Below are positions 43,779 through 51,020 of a DNA stretch of 64,000 bases, in pieces. This stretch comes from a bacterium SCSIO 12827 (GTDB lineage: Bacteria; Pseudomonadota; Alphaproteobacteria; Rhodospirillales; Casp-alpha2): positions 3,035,501 through 3,099,500 of the forward strand of contig CP073746.1 in NCBI GenBank assembly GCA_024397995.1, written 5' to 3'. Below the pieces are notes generated by a model. It searched no databases and was not told the origin of the DNA. It saw only the letters and a list, made by a program, of their open reading frames with translations. Numbering within the stretch: the first letter of the stretch is position 1; each line of letters opens with the position of its first letter. The translations under genes were made by a program, and so were the position numbers.

Positions 43779-44200
43779 TTATTCCTCCGGATCAGCGACA
43801 GGTTGGCGACCCCGGCGGCGGCCAGTGCATCGACCACCTGGACCACCTCCTGTACGGCGATGCCGTCGTCGGGGCGGACCAGCACGGGGCGGTCGGGTTT
43901 CTTGGCAAGCGCCGCCACGGCACGGCTCGTAATGCGGTCGAGCGACATGGTCTCACCGGCAAGCCGCAGACCGTCCGCGCGCACCTCGATCAACAAAGCC
44001 TGCTCCAGCGACGCCGACCTTCCCGTCTGTTTCGGCGAGTCCAGGGTAATGGACCGCCAATTGAGGAACGACGACGCCAGCATGAAGAACACCAGCAGGA
44101 TGAACACCACATCGATCAGCGGCGTCAGCGAGATCAGGTTGCGGCGGCGACCGTTATTCGGCGGCGCCAGCGACAGGCGTGCGGTAGGCAGAGCCGGCAT
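43775..44200 (-). CDS. exbD: ExbD-family biopolymer transport protein (first copy)
   Basis: 141 residues. The membrane helix has LTPLIDVVFILLVFFMLASSF with the conserved proton-accepting Asp, so this copy is the canonical one. GGAAG sits 7 bases before the ATG, but the start lies 47 bases inside exbB, an unusually long overlap. Works with ExbB and TonB; pairing of one Asp-containing and one Asn-containing ExbD suggests a heteromeric stator. Confidence 0.9.
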   Translation of the reverse strand: MPALPTARLSLAPPNNGRRRNLISLTPLIDVVFILLVFFMLASSFLNWRSITLDSPKQTGRSASLEQALLIEVRADGLRLAGETMSLDRITSRAVAALAKKPDRPVLVRPDDGIAVQEVVQVVDALAAAGVANLSLIRRNK

Positions 44201-44900
44201 GGCTTTCTTCCGTCTGAGGGGCGGCCGTCAGGTCCGCCGTGAAGACCTGGGTCACCAGGTTGTCCATTTCATGGGCGGTGCGATCGATCATCCGTTCCAG
44301 CCAGTTGACCACCGCGACCGTCGGGATCGCGACCGCCAGTCCGACGGCCGTGGTCAACAAGGCCTCCCAGATGCCGCCGGACAGGATCGCCGGGTTGATG
44401 CGATTGCCCGCCTGCTCCAACTGCTGGAAGGCCTCGATCATGCCCAGCACCGTGCCGAACAAACCCAACAGCGGCGCCAGGGTGGCGATGACTTCGAGCG
44501 GGCGCATGTAGGCGCGCAACATTTCCAGCATGTCCAGACCACACCGCACGACCTCTTCACGGACCTTGCCTTCGTCCAGGTCACGGCGCGCTTTGCCACG
44601 CATGGCCAGCAGCACGACCCGCGCCGCCGGATTGGGCGAAGCGCGCAGAAGCTCTGCCGCGCGCGATGCCTTGCCCGTACGGTACAGGGCCAACCCCCGG
44701 CGCGCAGTGTCCCGATCCCACAAGCGGACGCCGCGGAACTGCCACAGCTTCAGGCCCAAAATCGCCACGGCGACGACGGACATGGCGATCAGGATGGCGA
44801 CGACGGGTCCGCCGGCAATCAACCAGTCCAGGCCCTGCGCCAACATTCCGGGATCTTCCGCGACGGCTGCCAGCGGGTCCCCCACCTGTTGGTTCTCCAT
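44154..44900 (-). CDS. exbB: ExbB/TolQ-family proton channel protein
   Basis: 248 residues with an extended N-terminus, first helix near residues 28-50, and the conserved pair of C-terminal helices (LEVIATLAPLLGLFGTVLGM and LLTTAVGLAVAIPTVAVVNW). Gene order exbB-exbD-exbD-tonB is complete. It begins 139 bases after the small secreted protein gene 45040-45477. Confidence 0.92.
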   Translation of the reverse strand: MENQQVGDPLAAVAEDPGMLAQGLDWLIAGGPVVAILIAMSVVAVAILGLKLWQFRGVRLWDRDTARRGLALYRTGKASRAAELLRASPNPAARVVLLAMRGKARRDLDEGKVREEVVRCGLDMLEMLRAYMRPLEVIATLAPLLGLFGTVLGMIEAFQQLEQAGNRINPAILSGGIWEALLTTAVGLAVAIPTVAVVNWLERMIDRTAHEMDNLVTQVFTADLTAAPQTEESHAGSAYRTPVAGAAE

Positions 44901-45039
44901 TTGATTACTCCTCTAACCCCTGGGTGTTGCGCCCCAAGCGGGCACGACAATGACTGCCCCGCATCCGCTTCGACACGGGCTGCCTATTCAATAAGACGAT
45001 TGAAAAACCGAATTCCTTCACGCCGATATCCAAAAATTC

Positions 45040-45477
45040 TTACTTAATGAAAGGCTGGGCCGCGCGCGACGACACAGACACAAGCGCAAGACAGTCCGCA
45101 GGTTCAGCCTTCGCCCCTTTGCAGGACATCACACCGTTCAACAGCATGCGCCCGATCGCCTGGCATTGAATGCCGCTGATATCGAATACCTTCAGGCTGG
45201 TTTTGCCGGCGCCGATGGGGGCCGCCTCAACGGCGACCCGGCGCTGCACGATCCCGTCCGCATCGAAGGTGACAAGGTCCAGTTTCAGCGATGTGAATGC
45301 CGCCGCCGTCCCGTTCGACAACAGCAAATAGGCCCGGCAGGCGTCGCCGGCGGCCTCCAGCTTGTTCAACTCGACCCCGATGCGGCCTTTTTCCACAGCC
45401 GATGCGGCACCGCCGGAAAGACAAAGGCCGGCGACAAGCAAGGCGGCGGCAAGGACGGACGGGATGCGGTTGTTCAT
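45040..45477 (-). CDS. small secreted protein of the exb-tonB locus
   Basis: 145 residues with a signal peptide (residues 1-27, cleavage ASA-VEK), three Cys in the mature part (two likely pair), and a beta-rich domain (YLLLSNGTAAAFTSLKLDL). Similar secreted proteins of unknown function are found ahead of exbB in alphaproteobacteria, sometimes labelled Tat pathway proteins, though no twin Arg is visible here. It may be a periplasmic accessory of the TonB system. Confidence 0.65.
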   Translation of the reverse strand: MNNRIPSVLAAALLVAGLCLSGGAASAVEKGRIGVELNKLEAAGDACRAYLLLSNGTAAAFTSLKLDLVTFDADGIVQRRVAVEAAPIGAGKTSLKVFDISGIQCQAIGRMLLNGVMSCKGAKAEPADCLALVSVSSRAAQPFIK

Positions 45478-45563
45478 TCTGGGCCTCGTATGCTGGCTTC
45501 GGTGGGGCGCCGCCGGGGCTGATCCCCGGCGGCAGCACAGGTGATTGGCTGTTCCATAATGCG

Positions 45564-45587
45564 ATTGACTATTAATATCAAGTCAAT
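45564..45587. promoter_or_regulatory. operator-like dyad upstream of the exb-tonB locus
   Basis: ATTGACT (45564-45570), 10 bases, AGTCAAT (45581-45587), a perfect 7-10-7 dyad. The stretch 45566-45580 also has TGA-N9-TCA form, as in other iron boxes here, but the internal symmetry is imperfect. It is in the spacer between the reverse receptor gene and gene 45040-45477. Confidence 0.5.
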
Positions 45588-45619
45588 ACCTCCAATGCAC
45601 TTCCTTCTTGATCTGCCGC

Positions 45620-47698
45620 CTACCACGCGGCGCGAAGGCCGACGAAAACGGACCGCCCGGTTCCCGGTTCGAACAGGGCCGAACTGTCGGTCGCGGTCGC
45701 GGCGACGCTGGAACTGGCGATATACTTCGTGTTCGCCAGGTTGCGCAGGTCGATGAACATGGACACATCCTTCGACACCTCGTATCCCGCACGGAAGCCG
45801 AACAGGACATAGGACTTGGTCGCCACGGAATTGGCGTTGTCGACGAAATAGGCCTCGGGCACCCATTCGATGTTGGGCCCGGCATGGAAGCCCAGGGGAT
45901 GGTGGTAGGTCAGCGCCGCCCGGATAAAGTGCTTGGGCGCCCCGGGCAGGTCGTTGTCGCCCCAGGTCGCGTCGTCATCGAACTTGAAGTCGCTGTAGGT
46001 ATAGGCCGCGTCGAGCGACAGGCTGTCCCCCTTATCGCCGCTTTCCAGCAGGTTTCTGGCAAAGGCCCAGCCAATCCCGGCCTCGATGCCCTGGTGGATG
46101 GTCTTGTCGGCGTTGGTGACGGAATAGTTGCCGCCGCCCAGGTCGAAGTACTGGAACTCATCCTTCAGATGGGCGCGGTAGATGACCAGGTCCCAGCTCA
46201 AATCCCGGACCATGCCGCGGGTGCCGATTTCCAAGGTCGTCGCGGTTTGGGCCTCGGTATCGGACAAGGTGGTGTTGGTGAAGTTCAGTTCACCGAAGGT
46301 CGGTGCTTCGCCGCTGCGCGACAGGTTGCCGAACACTTGCCAATCGGGCGCCGCCTGCCACAGCAATCCGACCTTGGGATTGACAAAGGTGTAATCGTTT
46401 TCGCCCGAGGTGTCGGTCGCATTGTCGAAGCGGTCATTACGTTTGCGCGTCGCATGGAGGAACTGCAGCCCGCCGATCAGCGCCAGCCCCGGCCGCAAGT
46501 CATAGGCGTTTTCCACATAGGCCGCATAATTGACCGACCGGTCCGACGATGCGGACAATAGCCCGCCCTTGTTCCCGGCGTTATTGGTCGACTGGGTGTT
46601 GTCGACCCAGCCGCCGGAAATCGTCAGCCCAGCCGTCAGGCGGTTGCCGTGGCCGGCGATTTCCCGTTCGTCGACGATCCGGCCGTAGGCGCCGAAGTCG
46701 TGATAGGTGTAATCCAGATACTGGAAGATCGGATGGATCAGGTGCTTGTTCACGGCATAGCCGCCCAGTTCCACCGTCGCCGTATCCAACTGCAAGGTCG
46801 TCTTGTTGGCGAAGCGCCAGGATTCGATGTTGCGCTGGTAATCGCGGGTCAGATTGGCGGACGCCGCCGTCTTGGGATCGGTCAGGGCGGCGGTCTTGGT
46901 CACCGACCCGGGGATGTCCTGCTGAATGTCGGCGTAGCCCATGTAGAAGCGGGTTTCCAGGCTGGGATTGATGCGCCAGCCAACATTGCCCGAGGTACGG
47001 ATGGAATGACCGCCGCTGTGGTCGCGATACCCGCCCTGGCGCAACCAGGACGCCGTGGCGAAGACATCGACGACGCCGTTGTTGCCGCCGCTTGAGACCT
47101 GGCCCCGGCGGAAGCCGAAGCTGCCCAGGTCGAGACGCCCCTGCGCAAGATCCGCATCATATCCCGTGGGCGTCACGAAATTGATCGCCCCACCCAGGGA
47201 ATTGGCGCCATAACGCAGCGCGTTCGCACCCTTGTAGACCTCGGTATAACGAAACGCTGTCGGGTCCAGTTCCTGGAAATCCGTGCTGCCGTCGGCCGCA
47301 TTGATCGGCACGCCATCCTGGTACAGCTGAATGCCGCGCATGTGGAAGTTCCGCGACAGACCCGAACCGCGGATGGACAGACGCGAGTCCTCACCCCACT
47401 TCGGCTGCACGAACACGCCCGGTGTGTATTCGAGGATGTCCTTGAGCGTGCCCGAAGCCGTGTCCTTCCAGGCCGTGTCGGGCACCAGTTCGACGCCGCC
47501 GGGGGTGCGTTCGATCAGGCGGCGGGCATCGTCCGTGCCCGGCACGGTGAGCGACGGCGCGGCGGTCCCGGTGACGGTGACCGGGTTCATTTCAACGGGC
47601 GTCGCCGTGCCCTCGGCCGCCGCCGCCGGAATGGCGGCCGCGGTCAGGGCTATGGCGATGAGGGCGCCGAGCGGGTTGCGGATCGGATATCGGTTCAT
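45620..47698 (-). CDS. TonB-dependent receptor without STN domain (copper-like module)
   Basis: 692-residue outer-membrane receptor: signal peptide (1-27, PAAAAEG), a plug domain (PGGVELVPDTAWKDTASG, LSIRGSGLSRNFHMRGI) and a barrel ending in VFVGLRAAW. No STN domain, so it is not part of cell-surface signalling. AAGGAGA lies 10 bases before the ATG. Follows a YcnI-like and a DUF2946 gene on the same strand, both of which are often associated with copper; import of a copper complex or chalkophore is therefore a reasonable but unproven guess. Iron is the alternative. Confidence 0.82.
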   Translation of the reverse strand: MNRYPIRNPLGALIAIALTAAAIPAAAAEGTATPVEMNPVTVTGTAAPSLTVPGTDDARRLIERTPGGVELVPDTAWKDTASGTLKDILEYTPGVFVQPKWGEDSRLSIRGSGLSRNFHMRGIQLYQDGVPINAADGSTDFQELDPTAFRYTEVYKGANALRYGANSLGGAINFVTPTGYDADLAQGRLDLGSFGFRRGQVSSGGNNGVVDVFATASWLRQGGYRDHSGGHSIRTSGNVGWRINPSLETRFYMGYADIQQDIPGSVTKTAALTDPKTAASANLTRDYQRNIESWRFANKTTLQLDTATVELGGYAVNKHLIHPIFQYLDYTYHDFGAYGRIVDEREIAGHGNRLTAGLTISGGWVDNTQSTNNAGNKGGLLSASSDRSVNYAAYVENAYDLRPGLALIGGLQFLHATRKRNDRFDNATDTSGENDYTFVNPKVGLLWQAAPDWQVFGNLSRSGEAPTFGELNFTNTTLSDTEAQTATTLEIGTRGMVRDLSWDLVIYRAHLKDEFQYFDLGGGNYSVTNADKTIHQGIEAGIGWAFARNLLESGDKGDSLSLDAAYTYSDFKFDDDATWGDNDLPGAPKHFIRAALTYHHPLGFHAGPNIEWVPEAYFVDNANSVATKSYVLFGFRAGYEVSKDVSMFIDLRNLANTKYIASSSVAATATDSSALFEPGTGRSVFVGLRAAW

Positions 47699-47773
47699 GG
47701 TCGTATTCTCCTTGGCACCGGGCTGGCCAGTCGCGCGCATTGCGCCTCGGCGGCATCGTCCCCGGTACGGTCG

Positions 47774-48319
47774 TCAATGTTTGTGGGCGTGCGGATTGGC
47801 GGTCAGAGTCAGGGTCGGGGCCGGGGACGTAAGATCCCGGCGCGATTGTCCCGGCTTGGGTACCTCGACCCAAGCGCGGGTCCCTTGCGCGCAATCCTGG
47901 ATGACCGGAAAGATCAGCACCCCGCCGTCGGCGGCGTCCGGCAATTTCATCTGCAGGGCGAACTCGTCGAAGTGTTCGTTCGGCAGGGAACCGCCGTGCC
48001 ACACGATCTCGGAAACCACTTCCGTAACCGTCTTGCCGTGCGGACCGGCAACCGGTTCCGGCAACGTCTTCTTGCGGATGTCGATGGTCCAACCCGCCTT
48101 GGGTTGGGACCGCACGCTGAGGATGCCCGATGGAATCTGCACCGTGACGCGGACGGTCGGCGACGTGCCGCAGCCGTGTCCGACGCGGAACAGGGCCTTG
48201 TAGTAGGAACCGGCCGCGGCTTCGCGTTTGTCGAGGACGATATGGGCGGACGCCTGTGCACCCATGAACGCTGAAATAAGAACCGCGCAACCGGCAGCCG
48301 AGACGAAACGTCGGGGCAT
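47774..48319 (-). CDS. YcnI/DUF1775-family copper-binding periplasmic protein
   Basis: 181 residues, signal peptide 1-25; the mature chain begins with His (AHIVLDKREAAAGSY), the N-terminal His that forms the copper site in YcnI proteins. The middle (GCGTSPTVRVTVQIPSG, WTIDIRKK) follows the family pattern. AGGAG is 7 bases before ATG 48319. A strong palindrome lies at 48362-48396 before the start. It and the following receptor gene (75 bases) probably form an operon. Confidence 0.85.
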   Translation of the reverse strand: MPRRFVSAAGCAVLISAFMGAQASAHIVLDKREAAAGSYYKALFRVGHGCGTSPTVRVTVQIPSGILSVRSQPKAGWTIDIRKKTLPEPVAGPHGKTVTEVVSEIVWHGGSLPNEHFDEFALQMKLPDAADGGVLIFPVIQDCAQGTRAWVEVPKPGQSRRDLTSPAPTLTLTANPHAHKH

Positions 48320-48361
48320 GTTTTGCTCCTATGATGTATAATTTATGCATGTTCATTACTG

Positions 48362-48396
48362 CCATATAACATGTATGTCAATTGCATGTTATATGG
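48362..48396. promoter_or_regulatory. perfect 12-bp inverted repeat upstream of the YcnI-like gene
   Basis: CCATATAACATG (48362-48373), 11 bases, CATGTTATATGG (48385-48396). Every base of the arms pairs. The 35-base element lies 42 bases upstream of the YcnI-like start in an AT-rich stretch, so it is likely the operator of a metal-responsive regulator. The ATGTTAT core is reminiscent of the Zur half-site at 2017, with arms in the opposite order. Confidence 0.75.
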
Positions 48397-48500
48397 ATTT
48401 AGGATCGCTGGCCCACGCCTGCAGGGCTTGGCAGCCGTCTACTGCCGTCACAACGCGAAGGGTGTCGGACGCGCCTTAGGGGCGCCGATACCTGCGGGGA

Positions 48501-48926
48501 TCAGCCGAGGAGACTGGGGGGCGCGCGGGAGCCGAGCGGCAGGCGGTCCGCCGACGCCGGCAGGCCAAGGGCGGGCGGCAGAAGGCCGGAGACGCTGCGA
48601 ACCGCATGGACCGTCAGCAGGACAGGCTGTTCAGGAACCGCCAGGGCCTTGCCCGCGACGGTTGCAAAGGGGCATTTCTGCATCCCTTCGCTGCCGGGGG
48701 TGGCCGGGCCGTCCGGCGCGACCCGATTGCCCGTCTTATCGAGGACGACCGTCTGCAGACCGGCCCCGGTACAGATGACGACCTCGTACCGGCCATCGCG
48801 CAGGGAGTCCGTATCGAGCATGTAGCCCGCCGGAAGAACCGCTTGCAGGGTGAACAGGAACAGGGCAAGCCACGCAACCGCGCGCCGCGCCCCCGATCCG
48901 TATCCTGTGTAACTCCCCCTGATCAT
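48501..48926 (-). CDS. DUF2946-family protein
   Basis: 141 residues. An N-terminal membrane/signal helix (AVAWLALFLFTLQAVLPAG) is followed by VVICTGAGLQTVV, KCPFA, and a C-terminal RAPPS motif, the usual signature of DUF2946 proteins that occur beside TonB receptors and copper genes. Cys and Met residues could bind metal. Its reading frame ends 181 bases before the YcnI-like gene start, so a separate promoter for that operon is possible. Confidence 0.75.
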   Translation of the reverse strand: MIRGSYTGYGSGARRAVAWLALFLFTLQAVLPAGYMLDTDSLRDGRYEVVICTGAGLQTVVLDKTGNRVAPDGPATPGSEGMQKCPFATVAGKALAVPEQPVLLTVHAVRSVSGLLPPALGLPASADRLPLGSRAPPSLLG

Positions 48927-49049
48927 GTTCCTACGAAAGCATCGCTTCGGCGAAGCTGTCCAGCTTTTTTGTGCGACGCAATACAAGTTTCCACCAGCGT
49001 AGTGCGGCATCGCACCCGAACGGCATGCCAATCCGACGAAAGCCACCTT

Positions 49050-49085
49050 ATTAGAAACAGACTCAAAATTAGAAACAGACTCAAA
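49050..49085. repeat. two perfect 18-bp tandem repeats
   Basis: ATTAGAAACAGACTCAAA occurs twice without gap (49050-49067 and 49068-49085). It is in the 307-base spacer between the reverse DUF2946 gene and forward sigma factor 3, directly adjacent to the Fur box at 49088. Otherwise that spacer shows no gene. Confidence 0.9.
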
Positions 49086-49087
49086 CG

Positions 49088-49110
49088 TTATTGAGAATCA
49101 TTCTCAATAA
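49088..49110. promoter_or_regulatory. Fur box upstream of fecI-type gene 3 (perfect 23-bp palindrome)
   Basis: TTATTGAGAAT (49088-49098), C, ATTCTCAATAA (49100-49110), so 11-bp arms around one base. This is the best Fur-type box in the window and lies 124 bases before sigma factor 3. Confidence 0.88.
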
Positions 49111-49233
49111 CTGTACGTTGTCGGTGGGCCGAGGCGATTACCCCGGAACCACAAGTGCGGCCCATTCCCTGCCCGCAGATGCCACGACACGATCAGGCCA
49201 CATGAAGATGATCGACGCCCACGGACCGGCAAC

Positions 49234-49761
49234 ATGACGAGACACCCGTTCCACTCCCTGGCTCAGGCTGCGGAGATCTACTACGAGGAACTGCGTCGCT
49301 TCATCCTGCGGCGGACGGGGTCGCTCGCCATCGCCGAAGACGTGGTCCAGGAAACCTGGATTCGCGCAACCACATCCGGCGCCGTCATGCCCGACAACCC
49401 CCGGGCCTATCTGTATCGCATGGCGGGAAACCTGGCGATCGACCACATGCGCCGAAATCGGCGCCGGGAAACCTGGGTCGATGGCGATGCCGACGACGGG
49501 ATGCTGGCGCACCTAGAATGCCAAAGCCCCGCCCCCGACGATGTCGTCTCGGCGCGACAGGAATGGCATATCCTGACCCAGGCGGTTGCGGAACTTCCCG
49601 ATAAATGCCGCGAGGTCTTCCTGCTGTACCGCGGACGCGGCCTGACCATGCGTCAAGTCGCACAGACCTTGGGCATTTCCGACAAAACCGTGGAAAAACA
49701 TATCGCCCGCGCCATGGTCCATTGCCGCCGGCGCCTGCGCGATGCCGGGCGCGACGTGTGA
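49234..49761 (+). CDS. ECF sigma factor, FecI type, cassette 3
   Basis: 175 residues: region 2 (AIAEDVVQETWIRATT, NPRAYLYRMAGNLAIDHMRR) and region 4 (LPDKCREVFLLYRGRGLTMRQVAQTLGISDKTVEKHI). It closely resembles the cassette 2 sigma in the region 2 arginine-rich loop. Fur box and tandem repeats upstream; FecR gene begins 145 bases downstream. Confidence 0.9.
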   Translation: MTRHPFHSLAQAAEIYYEELRRFILRRTGSLAIAEDVVQETWIRATTSGAVMPDNPRAYLYRMAGNLAIDHMRRNRRRETWVDGDADDGMLAHLECQSPAPDDVVSARQEWHILTQAVAELPDKCREVFLLYRGRGLTMRQVAQTLGISDKTVEKHIARAMVHCRRRLRDAGRDV

Positions 49762-49906
49762 CCGCCCCAACGCCCCAGATAAGCAGGGCCCGAAAACCGG
49801 CACGCGGATTTCATGGGGGATTTTCCGGCCGCCAACCGTCTTATTCTTAAGAGCCCCGCATAGAGCGGCCGACCCGGCACCCCGTTGACACCCGCCACAG
49901 GTTCAA

Positions 49907-50872
49907 ATGACCGACGATCAGGATCATTCCACCCACCAGCCTCCGGACGACGTGATTTTCGCACAGGCCGTTTCGTGGCTGACGCGCCTGCGCGAACGGA
50001 ACGCGGACGCGGCCGACTTTCAGGCATGGCTTGCCGCCGATCCACGGCACGATGCGGCCTTCGCCGAGGCTGAATGCCTGTGGGGGCGGCTTGAACTGCC
50101 GACCCGAAAGCTGACCGATACGGAAATCGGACGAACACACACCACCCGGTGGCAACGCCCGCTCCACGGCCTTGCCGCCGCAGCCGCCCTGATGATCCTG
50201 CTGGGGGCAGGGCTGCTGTGTCGCGACGACATCGCGATCCGCCTGCAAAGCGATTACATAACGTCGATCGGCGTGCGCGCCCCCGTTGACCTTGCCGACG
50301 GCAGCCGCATCACCCTGAACACCGACACGGCAATCGCCATCGACATGACCGATAACGGCCGCCATGTCCGCCTGTTCAGGGGTGAGGCCTGGTTCGATGT
50401 CGCGCCGGACGCCGCCCGTCCGTTTACGGTCGACACCCCCATGGGTACCGTCCGCGTGACCGGCACGCGATTCAATCTGCGTATCGCCGACAGCAAGGCC
50501 GACGTCAGTCTGACCGAAGGCAGGGTCAGACTGACCGACCGTCGCCTCGGCGACACCCTGATCCTGACCCCGGGGGAAAGCGCCCAATTGACGGCGGCGG
50601 GGATCTCACCGCCAAAGCCCTTCGACCGGACCGCCGTGACTGCCTGGCTACGCGGACAGTTCGTGTTCTATGACATGCCACTGTCCAGCGTGGTTGCCGA
50701 AATCAACCGTTACAGCCCGGGCCGCATCGTGATCGCCAAGGATGCACTGCGCGACCTCAAGGTCAGCGGAGTATTCCACACGGACGACCCCGGCGCGGCG
50801 CTTCGCGCCATCACGGACACCCTGCCCCTCAGCGCAACACGCATCACAGGCTATCTCGTCGTGCTGCATTAA
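49907..50872 (+). CDS. FecR-family anti-sigma regulator, cassette 3
   Basis: 321 residues. N-terminal DUF4880 (FAQAVSWLTRLRERNADAAD), membrane helix near residue 90 (AAAAALMILLGAGLLC), periplasmic FecR with GVRAPVDLADGSRITLNTDTA and RGEAWFDVAPDAARPFTV; the end repeats the KVSGVFHTDDPGAALRAI pattern. It should relay receptor 3 binding to sigma factor 3. Confidence 0.9.
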   Translation: MTDDQDHSTHQPPDDVIFAQAVSWLTRLRERNADAADFQAWLAADPRHDAAFAEAECLWGRLELPTRKLTDTEIGRTHTTRWQRPLHGLAAAAALMILLGAGLLCRDDIAIRLQSDYITSIGVRAPVDLADGSRITLNTDTAIAIDMTDNGRHVRLFRGEAWFDVAPDAARPFTVDTPMGTVRVTGTRFNLRIADSKADVSLTEGRVRLTDRRLGDTLILTPGESAQLTAAGISPPKPFDRTAVTAWLRGQFVFYDMPLSSVVAEINRYSPGRIVIAKDALRDLKVSGVFHTDDPGAALRAITDTLPLSATRITGYLVVLH

Positions 50873-51020
50873 AAACGCGCCGCGCCCGCCATCCAAGGGC
50901 ATGAAAAATTATGCCGGCAGCACTGGGGGAAACGGACCTTCAACCCCGTCTCATGTTCATATGATTTTGCTACTTAGTCGCAATTAAATATATGAGCATG
51001 AACTCAAGGGGAATACGGGG

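Noticed and set aside
43482-45047. 521-residue forward frame opposite exbD, exbB
   Set aside because: Crosses four overlapping reverse genes and has no family features.
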